A stretch of DNA of 23,150 nucleotides. Origin: an uncultured Desulfobacterales bacterium (GTDB lineage: Bacteria; Desulfobacterota; Desulfobacteria; Desulfobacterales; JAFDCJ01). The notes beneath the pieces were generated by a model. That model was given only the letters and a program-made list of their open reading frames with translations. It ran no database searches and was not told where the DNA came from. The stretch lies in contig CALZJV010000019.1 of NCBI GenBank assembly GCA_945787595.1, forward strand, positions 1 to 23,150, read 5' to 3'. The position numbers and the translations under genes are program-made. Below, piece by piece: positions 7,392 through 14,185 of the stretch (the first letter of the stretch is position 1; every line of letters begins with the position of its first letter).

Positions 7392-7478
7392 TTACCCTTG
7401 GGTCGAATTTGACATCATATTATTTGATCCATGCAGGCGCTTATTCGGCAAAAAGATATAAATTACCTCTTTAGCCAT
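7392..7478 (-). pseudogene. 28-codon relic with RidA-like first residues
   Basis: An ATG at 7476-7478, 22 nt after the DUF1116 gene and preceded by a strong TAGGAGAG ribosome site, opens a frame that stops after 28 codons. The first residues MAKEVIY match the typical beginning of RidA/YjgF/UK114 proteins (MxKEVIYTxxAPxxxGPYSQ). The following residues do not match, and the family is ~125 aa long. RidA proteins hydrolyse reactive imines and are common beside nitrogen-catabolic genes, so a truncated ridA fits the context. Only seven residues support this, so the identity is tentative; that a well-initiated gene is truncated here is more secure. Confidence 0.35.
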
Positions 7479-7500
7479 GGTATGCTCTCCTACTTTTTTC

Positions 7501-8739
7501 TTACTTTTTCCGCGCGGTAGCAAAGGCTTCCAATGCTTCAGCAAAACATTCAAACGGAGCGGCCGTGAGACCAGCACCAATTTGCCCTACACCTGGGTTT
7601 TTATGCGCAATGCCAGTATTGATGACCGGAGTGATTTCGGTTTCACAAACTTTACGAATGTCAATTCCCAACGGCGTTCCTCTAAAATTCAAATTGGGAA
7701 TGTTAAAGCTCTCATGCTCGGCTGCAGTAATTTCATACATTTTCATCGTCGTTTCCTTGGCAAACTCTGGTGTGCCGCCAATGTATTGAACAACAGCAGG
7801 CGCACCCGCCATAGCAAAAGAACCCAGTCCGGCGGTTTCGGTAATGGCAGAATCCCCGAGATCCGGATTTGCATCGTCCGGACCGTATCCTGGAAAATAG
7901 ACGCCTTCAACCATGGGCGCCGGCGCAGTAAACCATTGATCACCCAATCCGCTGACTCTGATGCCGGATTCACTTCCATTGCGGGCTATGGCAGTCACGA
8001 TGGTTGAATCCGGAATTCCATGACCGGCATCCAGCATAGCTTTGCATCCCGCCATGACACTATTGAGAACAAAATGTTGAGCACTATCAATAAAGACCGC
8101 TGCTTTCTCAACTTCCACGGGTGTCCCAACCGCAGCCAGATGCGGAAATAATGCAACCAGAAAAAGCGGGTTGCTTGCCTTGTTGCGGTTGTGAAGCTCG
8201 TCGCCCATCTGTACTGACTGGGAGATAATATTCTTTATATCAATACCACCTGACCGATTGATGGCTTTTTTAAGCAAGGGGGCAAGCTCCTTATTCATCC
8301 AAGCCAGCTTGGCCATCACCTCGTCATCATATGCGCCGTGACGGAGCACTTTACCTACCCCCATGTAAAGGTTAGAGTAAGTTTGGATATCGTATTTGTC
8401 GTTTCGCACTACATTGACAGCCATGGAAGGTGTTATAATACCTGACATGGGACCGATGGCAGAGTGATGGTGGGTTGAATCGAATTGTAGATCTCCGCTG
8501 GCGGCCAGTTCGGCTGCCTCATCGGGGGTTTTGGCCCAGCCCTCATACATACAAGCGCCGATTATGGCCCCTCGCATGGGACCGCACATTTTATCCCATG
8601 TTACGGGGGCCCCGGCATGCAGTACGGATCGTTCTCCCATTCCGGGTACCACATCGCGGGCTATGTCAATATCCACCAGGATTGCAGTGCTTTCCTGAAT
8701 GCGTTTTATACACTCCCGATTTGCTGATCCTATTCCCAT
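7501..8739 (-). CDS. allG: DUF1116 protein, core of oxamate carbamoyltransferase subunit AllG (YlbE)
   Basis: 412 aa. DUF1116 hallmarks are present: ARDVVPGMGERSVLHAGAPV (27-46), TWDKMCGPMRGAIIGA (47-62), DEAAELAASGD (73-83), GDSAITETAGLGSFAMAGAP (295-314), PVINTGIAHKNPGVGQIGAG (371-390). In Escherichia coli AllF, AllG and AllH together form the oxamate carbamoyltransferase that converts oxalurate to oxamate plus carbamoyl phosphate. As I recall the family, AllG carries ~50-60 extra residues before this core, with an INVG...DWxPP pattern; these are absent here and a separate small gene (12457-12633) encodes something very like them. The start is fixed by AAAGGAGG just upstream. It is the last intact gene of the - strand cluster, about 3.7 kb from the small partner. 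Confidence 0.85.
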   Translation of the reverse strand: MGIGSANRECIKRIQESTAILVDIDIARDVVPGMGERSVLHAGAPVTWDKMCGPMRGAIIGACMYEGWAKTPDEAAELAASGDLQFDSTHHHSAIGPMSGIITPSMAVNVVRNDKYDIQTYSNLYMGVGKVLRHGAYDDEVMAKLAWMNKELAPLLKKAINRSGGIDIKNIISQSVQMGDELHNRNKASNPLFLVALFPHLAAVGTPVEVEKAAVFIDSAQHFVLNSVMAGCKAMLDAGHGIPDSTIVTAIARNGSESGIRVSGLGDQWFTAPAPMVEGVYFPGYGPDDANPDLGDSAITETAGLGSFAMAGAPAVVQYIGGTPEFAKETTMKMYEITAAEHESFNIPNLNFRGTPLGIDIRKVCETEITPVINTGIAHKNPGVGQIGAGLTAAPFECFAEALEAFATARKK

Positions 8740-8820
8740 TTTTTCCTCCTTTACAGCATTCTATTATTTTTAAATTCATCACTGGATGTAGCTCAAACGA
8801 TTTTCCCATATTCTTAGGAC

Positions 8821-9297
8821 TTAAGCTAATTTGATCTCAATGGCTGCTCCCAGCAGTCGCAACTCCTCATCATTGGCAGTACCGTCATCCCAGCGCAACA
8901 TTATGAATTCCCCGGCTCCTCCAATTGCTGTTCGGGGAGCATGCCACACACCCGCATAATAGTTTACGGTTTGAGATCCTTCGGCAGCAAAAGCTCTCAG
9001 TTCAGATAAAATTGGTTCTCCGTCATTGGTAGATGGACACACAACGACCAAGTGTCGGGTACCGTTCAGCGGCACAAAGATTTGATGTGAATAAGGATGC
9101 CTCTCCATGGCTTCGATGGAAACAGGCCCTTTCACCGGATTAATATGCAGATATGTTAGGTTGAGCTTGGCCTCAGCTCGATGATTCTCAATTTTGGCTG
9201 CAAAAGCAACTCGCTCGGGCGTTTTGCCGTTGCCCATGATGACTTGCCCGAAGGGTGAAAATGACTCCGGTTTTAGAGGGTTGGCATTTATGTTCAT
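8821..9297 (-). CDS. allA: Ureidoglycolate lyase (AllA)
   Basis: 158 aa, the usual size. Motifs ERHPYSHQIFVPL (65-77) and NYYAGVWHAP (112-121) are characteristic of AllA, a small cupin-like cytosolic enzyme that splits (S)-ureidoglycolate into glyoxylate and urea. Its ATG overlaps the stop of the upstream amidase gene as ATGA, so the two are translationally coupled. The association with AllFGH/AllK genes supports a ureide substrate for the cluster: ureidoglycolate is the branch point between glyoxylate plus urea (AllA) and oxidation to oxalurate. The dehydrogenase for the second branch (AllD) is not seen in this window. An 80-nt gap separates it from the DUF1116 gene. Confidence 0.88.
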   Translation of the reverse strand: MNINANPLKPESFSPFGQVIMGNGKTPERVAFAAKIENHRAEAKLNLTYLHINPVKGPVSIEAMERHPYSHQIFVPLNGTRHLVVVCPSTNDGEPILSELRAFAAEGSQTVNYYAGVWHAPRTAIGGAGEFIMLRWDDGTANDEELRLLGAAIEIKLA

Positions 9298-10655
9298 TGC
9301 TGTTCTCCTGTAATCCTATTGCCGGGTTTAAATTCTTTGCATTCTTGAACCAGCCATCTCGCCGTTCGCAACAGCTGGCCGTCACAACCTCGGGCAGCAG
9401 TCAGCTGCACTCCAAGCGGCATACGGTTTTGACCTGCCAATAGTGGCAGACTAATGGCCGGAACACCACACAGGGTCCAGATCGTGCAGAAAATGGGGCT
9501 TCCGGTTGATTCAAGTCCGATGGGCGCTTCTCCTGTAGCTGCAGGCGTGAGGATGGCATCATATGAATCGAATATGCCCTTTAAAGCATCGTTAAAAACA
9601 GGAATTTGCTCAACTGCAGATATATAGTCCGTTGCTAAGTACTTTTGCCCTTTCTCGATAAGGGTGCAAAGTTCGGCACTGATTTTTGCTTTACCGTTTA
9701 AGTACAGCCGAGCATAGCTATTGGCCAGATCTGACAACATGATAGTCCTATGGCATTGAACAGCACTTTCGAAAATATCTGCAAGCTCAACCTCTACAGC
9801 ACATGAGCCCAGTTTTTCGATAAATTGCAGAAAAGCCGTTTGGGTGTCTTCAGAGGCTTCATGCCAGACCGGACTTTTTATAAAAGCCAAACGCGGAGGG
9901 GTGGGTGGTTCCTGCATCGCTGTGGCAAGCAAATGAGGACGCGACCGGGGTTTTAGATCGGGATCCCAGTGATCAAACACAGCAAGTTGCTCGGCAAGCA
10001 GGGCCGTGTCCTCAACGCTGCGGGCAAAGACACCGATTTGATCCAGGTGATACGATTGATGCAAAACACCATGACGGGAAATTAGGCCATGGGTGGGCTT
10101 GTACCCATAAACACCACAAAAAGACGCCGGCCGCACGACGGAGCCGTTAGTCTGCGTGCCAAGGGCCAGAGGAACCATGTCCGCAGCTATCGCCGCCGCC
10201 GAACCGCTTGATGACCCGCCGGGTGTGCGGTGGGGATCATGGGGATTGGTAGTCTTGCCTGGTGAATAAACCGCCAGCTCGGCTGTGACCGTTTTTCCCA
10301 TAATGACCGCACCAGCCCTGCGAAGCAAAGACACTACCGTGGCGTCCACAGTCGGTTGACGTCCGGCATGTAAAACAGTACCATTTTCAGTCGGCATATC
10401 GGCCGTATCAAAGATGTCCTTAATGCCCACCGGAATCCCGTTCAGCGGTCCAATATCCTTACCTTCGTGACGAGCAAGATCTGCATTTTGGGCTTGTTCC
10501 AACGCATAGTCCGGATCCAGGTATTGCCAGGCACCGACTTTATCTTCGATTTTGGCGATGAGATCAAGACATTCTTGAACCAGTTCTACCGAAGTGAATT
10601 TACCCTCGTGCAGTGCTGACACCATCTGGAATGCATTCATCTGAACTAAATCCAT
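9294..10655 (-). CDS. Amidase-signature family hydrolase
   Basis: 453 aa. The amidase-signature Ser-cisSer-Lys triad is readable: Lys79 in PVGIKD, cis-Ser148 in PGGSSSGSAAAIAADM, and nucleophile Ser172 in GTQTNGSVVRPAS, with the 24-residue spacing between the two serines found in GatA. Family members hydrolyse amides such as allophanate, malonamide or Gln-tRNA amide donors. It lacks GatB/GatC neighbours, so it is not part of the tRNA amidotransferase. In this cluster a small amide such as oxamate, allophanate or a ureide-derived amide is plausible but unproven. GGGAGAAAC precedes the ATG. The stop overlaps the allA start by 4 nt. A C-terminal half like that of full-length allophanate hydrolase (~600 aa) is absent. 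Confidence 0.85.
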   Translation of the reverse strand: MDLVQMNAFQMVSALHEGKFTSVELVQECLDLIAKIEDKVGAWQYLDPDYALEQAQNADLARHEGKDIGPLNGIPVGIKDIFDTADMPTENGTVLHAGRQPTVDATVVSLLRRAGAVIMGKTVTAELAVYSPGKTTNPHDPHRTPGGSSSGSAAAIAADMVPLALGTQTNGSVVRPASFCGVYGYKPTHGLISRHGVLHQSYHLDQIGVFARSVEDTALLAEQLAVFDHWDPDLKPRSRPHLLATAMQEPPTPPRLAFIKSPVWHEASEDTQTAFLQFIEKLGSCAVEVELADIFESAVQCHRTIMLSDLANSYARLYLNGKAKISAELCTLIEKGQKYLATDYISAVEQIPVFNDALKGIFDSYDAILTPAATGEAPIGLESTGSPIFCTIWTLCGVPAISLPLLAGQNRMPLGVQLTAARGCDGQLLRTARWLVQECKEFKPGNRITGEQQ

Positions 10656-10721
10656 TTGTTTCTCCCGAGGTCCAATTATGTAGCTTACATTGGAGGAACT
10701 AAAACAATTTGTTTTTATCGA

Positions 10722-11179
10722 CTATCTGCTTTCCGAAGTTGTCTCAAGAAATTCAATGGCCGCCTGGACACCGCCCTTATTAAAGGGCGTATCCGAACGC
10801 AAAAGGCCCATTTCCACACCAGCCAAAGTGCCGATGAGAGAAAGGTCGTTGAAATCGCCAAGATGACCAATCCTAACTGCTTGGCCATGTTGCACCAAAG
10901 GGTGGAAAAATGGCCTGTTTCAAACATCAAAACTTTGTCACCCGGAGAAAGGGTGTTAACCAGAGCGGCTTCCCAGGCACCGGTACCCGAAGACGGAAAA
11001 ATGACAGCCGACCCTGAAGTTTGAAAGATCCGCTTGATGTTTTCTAATACCTCCAGTGTGAGCCGCGCAAACTCAGATCCACGATGGTCAATGGTCGGGC
11101 GACTCAGGGCACGTAAAACCCGACCCGGAACATTGGTCGGTCCGGGAATTTGAAGAAAGTGACGACCAGCTTTATACAT
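10722..11179 (-). pseudogene. Class V aminotransferase (PucG/SGAT-like) with large out-of-frame internal deletion
   Basis: The intact N-terminal 104 residues start MYKAGRHFLQIPGPTNVPGR and include SSGTGAWEAALVNTLSPGDK and ETGHFSTLW, typical of the class V alanine/serine-glyoxylate aminotransferase group. After MAKQLGL the reading frame leaves the family. In another frame, directly from the same point (10867-10876), the family C-terminus appears: RIGHLGDFND, LAGVEMGL, GGVQAAIEFLE, ending at TAG 10722-10724 (50 residues). A normal enzyme has ~380-390 residues, so roughly 235 are missing, including the lysine that binds PLP, and the two parts are out of frame. The family includes (S)-ureidoglycine-glyoxylate aminotransferase, which would suit the pathway. 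Its AGGAGG ribosome site (11191-11196) is intact, suggesting recent loss. An assembly collapse is the alternative. Confidence 0.85.
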
Positions 11180-11328
11180 GATTATGCAATCCTCCTTTAT
11201 GACGATAATCACTAATGGGTGTTGATGATCACTTATTAAAAAGATCTCCTATTTGTTGTCTTTAAAGTGTCCGATCTATACCTGAAAATCACCTAATAAA
11301 TTCTATCGGTTCATTCCTTCTGGGGTTT

Positions 11329-12288
11329 CTATATGGCGTTTCGATTGAGCCCAGCTTGTTGGGCGTACTTGGGATCAATAGTAAGTCCTTTCACCGGATT
11401 TCTAAGAACGCCGATTCCTTCAATTTCAGCCTCAATGATATCACCTGGGTAAACAGGGCCCGCCGGTGGGGTTGAGCTTGTAATGACATCACCGGCTTCC
11501 AGAGTTATGAAGGTTGTTACAAACTCAATAATCTCACCAAATCCAAAATCCATAAAGGACGTACTGGATTCGCACTCGACTGTTCCGTTCCGACGCCTGA
11601 TGGTTTTCAGGTTGTAAATATCCTGCGGCATCTCATCGGGTGTCACCACCCATGGGCCCATCGGGGCAAAAGTATCCATATTTTTACCCCACGGTTTGAG
11701 CTCTCTGTTGGTTGCTTCAAATGCGCGACCTGTCATGTCGTTGAGGATGGTATAGCCAAAGATAACGTCATCAGCCCTATCTCGCGGAACATTTTTACAC
11801 CGCTTTGAAATGATACAGGAAAGTTCCCACTCATGATAAACAGCACCATAGCCTTCAGGCAGGTAAATGGTCTCCTCATGGCCAATAACAGCCGAAGGCG
11901 ATTTGAAAATAAGAAGCGGAACCGGGGAGGCCGAGATTCCAAGCATATCTCTATAATCCCTGTAATTATTTCCGGTAGCCACAATTTTAGGCGGTCGGTG
12001 AATCGCCGTAAAATCTACTCCAGGCAGATTATAGATATAGTCCGGAGCCTGATCCCTTGTTTTATATGCATGCATTAGCGCTCTTTTAGTGGCGATCTGA
12101 GATAATTCACCTTTTTCCAGATAATGAACCAAATCAGATGGAAGTTCATATTCAGCCCGTTGCTGAGGATCTGCTTCTCCTGATGCTTCGAGCCGGGAAG
12201 CATATGCACCAGTCAGATCAATGGCAGCATCGCCATCAAAGACAACTAACGATTTACGACCTTTCTGTAATACACTGCCAATTTTCAT
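11329..12288 (-). CDS. Fumarylacetoacetate hydrolase (FAH) family protein
   Basis: 319 aa. The FAH catalytic domain occupies ~100-310: KIVATGNNYRDY (101-112), the metal ligand motif YHEWELSCII (151-160, Glu153 and Glu155), GYTILNDMTGR (178-188, Asp184), and GKNMDTFAPMGPWV (201-214). Near the C-terminus, DVITSSTPPAGPVYPGDIIE matches the family loop. FAH enzymes are Mg-dependent lyases, hydrolases or decarboxylases of 2-keto or beta-diketo acids. Close relatives beside ureide genes are sometimes auto-annotated as ureidoglycolate lyase, but a true AllA is already present, so its job here is open. GGAGATAAGT precedes the ATG. A palindrome-containing promoter candidate lies ~50 nt upstream, so this gene may head a second transcript. 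Confidence 0.87.
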   Translation of the reverse strand: MKIGSVLQKGRKSLVVFDGDAAIDLTGAYASRLEASGEADPQQRAEYELPSDLVHYLEKGELSQIATKRALMHAYKTRDQAPDYIYNLPGVDFTAIHRPPKIVATGNNYRDYRDMLGISASPVPLLIFKSPSAVIGHEETIYLPEGYGAVYHEWELSCIISKRCKNVPRDRADDVIFGYTILNDMTGRAFEATNRELKPWGKNMDTFAPMGPWVVTPDEMPQDIYNLKTIRRRNGTVECESSTSFMDFGFGEIIEFVTTFITLEAGDVITSSTPPAGPVYPGDIIEAEIEGIGVLRNPVKGLTIDPKYAQQAGLNRNAI

Positions 12289-12339
12289 ACTTATCTCCAG
12301 ATTTTACTCACAGAGTGTGATACGAAAAGCTCATTTCCT

Positions 12340-12367
12340 TTTATACTGATGTACTCATCAGTGTAAG
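12340..12367 (-). promoter_or_regulatory. Candidate internal promoter with embedded palindromic operator
   Basis: On the minus strand CTTACA (12362-12367) and TATAAA (12340-12345) are 16 nt apart. The spacer and flanks form an almost perfect palindrome: ACTGATG (12345-12351) and CATCAGT (12356-12362) around a 4-nt centre, extended outward by three more pairs. It lies in the longest gap (168 nt) between 12457 and 16166, just upstream of the FAH gene. A repressor binding here would cover the promoter. The -35 match is only 4 of 6, so the promoter call is tentative; the palindrome itself is certain. Confidence 0.4.
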
Positions 12368-12456
12368 GTATCTAACTTTCGATGCCCGCTATCGCAATTT
12401 CTTATATCCAACTCTTCAAGCAGCCGACATCGGAATGAAAAGGCGGGCCATATTGC

Positions 12457-12633
12457 TTAGTCATCGTCGTCAAGACTGACCAGGAGCGCAGTTAACCGCG
12501 AATTGCCCCCTGTTGGAGGACGCCAATCCATTTGAACGACTTCTACTTCGTCAGATCGCAATTCGTCCGCAAATATTTCAAGGCCTATATTAATGATCCG
12601 CAGCTCATCTTCAAAAATGTTTTTCGAGGTCAT
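12457..12633 (-). CDS. 58-aa protein resembling the AllG N-terminal domain, encoded separately
   Basis: The ATG at 12631-12633 overlaps the AllF stop codon as ATGA, and the frame ends in TAA at 12457-12459. The protein begins MTSKNIFEDEL and contains IINIGLEIFADELRSDEVEV and VVQMDWRPPTGGNSRL before a DDDD tail. The pattern I/V-N-I/V-G-L-x2-F-x3-L ... V-x-DWRPP-x-GG is what I recall at the beginning of full-length AllG/YlbE (DUF1116) proteins. In this window the DUF1116 core (7501-8739) lacks exactly that part. I infer that this is a detached AllG N-terminal domain acting as a small subunit of the carbamoyltransferase, coupled to AllF. The alternative is that it is the remnant of a lost second allG copy; the clean overlap and a stop followed by no recognisable core leave both open. 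Confidence 0.7.
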   Translation of the reverse strand: MTSKNIFEDELRIINIGLEIFADELRSDEVEVVQMDWRPPTGGNSRLTALLVSLDDDD

Positions 12634-14183
12634 AGATTGTCTCCCAGCAATGTATCGGAGAGTTCAGGTTTTACAAGCAGTGCGGTAAAACGGGCCGCTT
12701 CGGCGTTTGTTGAAAAAAGCTCGATCCCTGCTTCTTGCAGTTTCGTTGCTTGACCCCCGATCTCTTGAGGATCCATTGATGTCCCGACGATAGCGGCGAC
12801 ACCCCGAAGATACCGTCCGTCCGCCTCCGCCCTTAACCTGGCTTCTTTAAAAGCGTCGGCAAGCGGCTGAGCTGGGTCAGGGTGCGAGGCTTTTCCCAAA
12901 ACCAGATCAAGCAAAATGATGGCGACCGTGGAGGACATGCCCGCTTCCAGGATAAATTCTGTTCTCTTCTGCGGATCGATCATCGGATGCGGTTGACCGA
13001 CTGTGAATTCATCCGCACCAAGATCCAGGATACTGTGAGAGATATTTTCAGGGCTCCCAACCCGGTTGTAGGCTACCTGGCCCAGCAGTGGCTTCAAAAT
13101 CAAGTGTGCCTCTGCGGCAAGCGTTCCACCTGTATACAACCCCATGACAGTACCAGCACCGGCAGGCCTCTGCACTTGCGCAGCCGCAAGGTGCTTGCGC
13201 ACCGCCTCTGGATTGTTGAAATTTCGTGGAGACCAATCTCGTCCGTAAAGAGCAGCAACGGCGGCTTCAGCAGCTGCATCAAGTGTGGATACCCAAACAG
13301 TTTTACCGCCGTCAGAACCCGAAGCCCCGAGGCAGCAGGCAATCGTCGGCTTCCTGATTTTTTCGAGAAGGGCTTGAAGTTTCAGGGTGACCTCCGGGTC
13401 GGGTGGCTTGGAAATGAGCACGATCACTTCCGTTTTCGGATCGGATGCCAGCTTTTCTAAAGCATAAAATGTCATCGCACCCTCCAGCTCAGCCGACAGG
13501 TCTCTACCTCCCACACCGATACCGTGGGAAATGCCTTCGCCCAGCTCGGCCACCCGGGATACCACCGCCTGAAGGCCTGTGCCAGAGGCAGCCACACAGC
13601 CAACCCGACCATTAGGTACACGATTTGCGAAGCCAAGACCTGTTCCATTGAGATACGCCGTCCCGCAATCCGGTCCCATACACAGCAACCCGCGTTTCAG
13701 GGCTTCCTGTTTGAGTTCTATTTCATCCGCCAAAGCGACATTATCGCTGAAAAGGAACACATTAAGTCCACGTCGCAAAGCCCGCATTGCCTCAAATTTG
13801 GCGTATGCTCCCGGAACAGAAATACACGCCAGGTTGGCATCCGGCATGCGTCGAAGTGCGGAATCAAGTGTACGCGGTTTGAATTCTGTCGACTCTTCAA
13901 TTGCACGCCTGCGCTCTAAAATGAGTTCGCGCGCCTTCGTCAGGCCGGTCTCTGCATCTTCTTTTTTTTCTGCATCGATGGTAATAATCAGGTCGTTGGG
14001 GCCAGCCTTCCGTCCCTCGTCAGTGCTCAAACCAATCTGATTGAGAATACCCTGATTTGCCGGCGTTCCCATGAACGCACCTGCCTGTCGCACACCGGGC
14101 AGCAAACGCACCTTTGCCGCTATAGCCATCAGAATCACCGAGTCCTGATAAAATGATTCCATTATCACTGTTTTAAGTGGCAT
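12630..14183 (-). CDS. allF: FdrA / oxamate carbamoyltransferase subunit AllF
   Basis: 517 aa from the ATG at 14181-14183, which is preceded by GGGAGATTAGAA and starts 2 nt after the allH stop. FdrA-family proteins resemble succinyl-CoA synthetase alpha subunits: an N-terminal region, then a nucleotide-binding-like fold with LLCMGPDCGTAYLNG (166-180), GCVAASGTGLQAVVSR (195-210), HGIGVGGRDLS (220-230) and VIVLISKPPDPEV (253-265). In E. coli AllF is one of three subunits of oxamate carbamoyltransferase. Older annotations such as acyl-CoA synthetase FdrA derive from the fold. A longer 538-aa reading from 14246 overlaps allH and adds atypical residues. Its stop overlaps the small AllG-like gene by 4 nt. 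Confidence 0.88.
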   Translation of the reverse strand: MPLKTVIMESFYQDSVILMAIAAKVRLLPGVRQAGAFMGTPANQGILNQIGLSTDEGRKAGPNDLIITIDAEKKEDAETGLTKARELILERRRAIEESTEFKPRTLDSALRRMPDANLACISVPGAYAKFEAMRALRRGLNVFLFSDNVALADEIELKQEALKRGLLCMGPDCGTAYLNGTGLGFANRVPNGRVGCVAASGTGLQAVVSRVAELGEGISHGIGVGGRDLSAELEGAMTFYALEKLASDPKTEVIVLISKPPDPEVTLKLQALLEKIRKPTIACCLGASGSDGGKTVWVSTLDAAAEAAVAALYGRDWSPRNFNNPEAVRKHLAAAQVQRPAGAGTVMGLYTGGTLAAEAHLILKPLLGQVAYNRVGSPENISHSILDLGADEFTVGQPHPMIDPQKRTEFILEAGMSSTVAIILLDLVLGKASHPDPAQPLADAFKEARLRAEADGRYLRGVAAIVGTSMDPQEIGGQATKLQEAGIELFSTNAEAARFTALLVKPELSDTLLGDNL

Positions 14184-14185
14184 TT

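Noticed and set aside
7477..8007. 176-codon plus-strand frame over the DUF1116 gene
   Set aside because: Antisense to conserved DUF1116 sequence; low-complexity Arg/Ser-rich product without a family.
10656..11024. 122-codon plus-strand frame over the broken aminotransferase
   Set aside because: The opposite strand carries recognisable aminotransferase N- and C-terminal segments; this frame has none.
12882..13460. 192-codon plus-strand frame over allF
   Set aside because: Shadow of the FdrA coding sequence; no motif or ribosome site.
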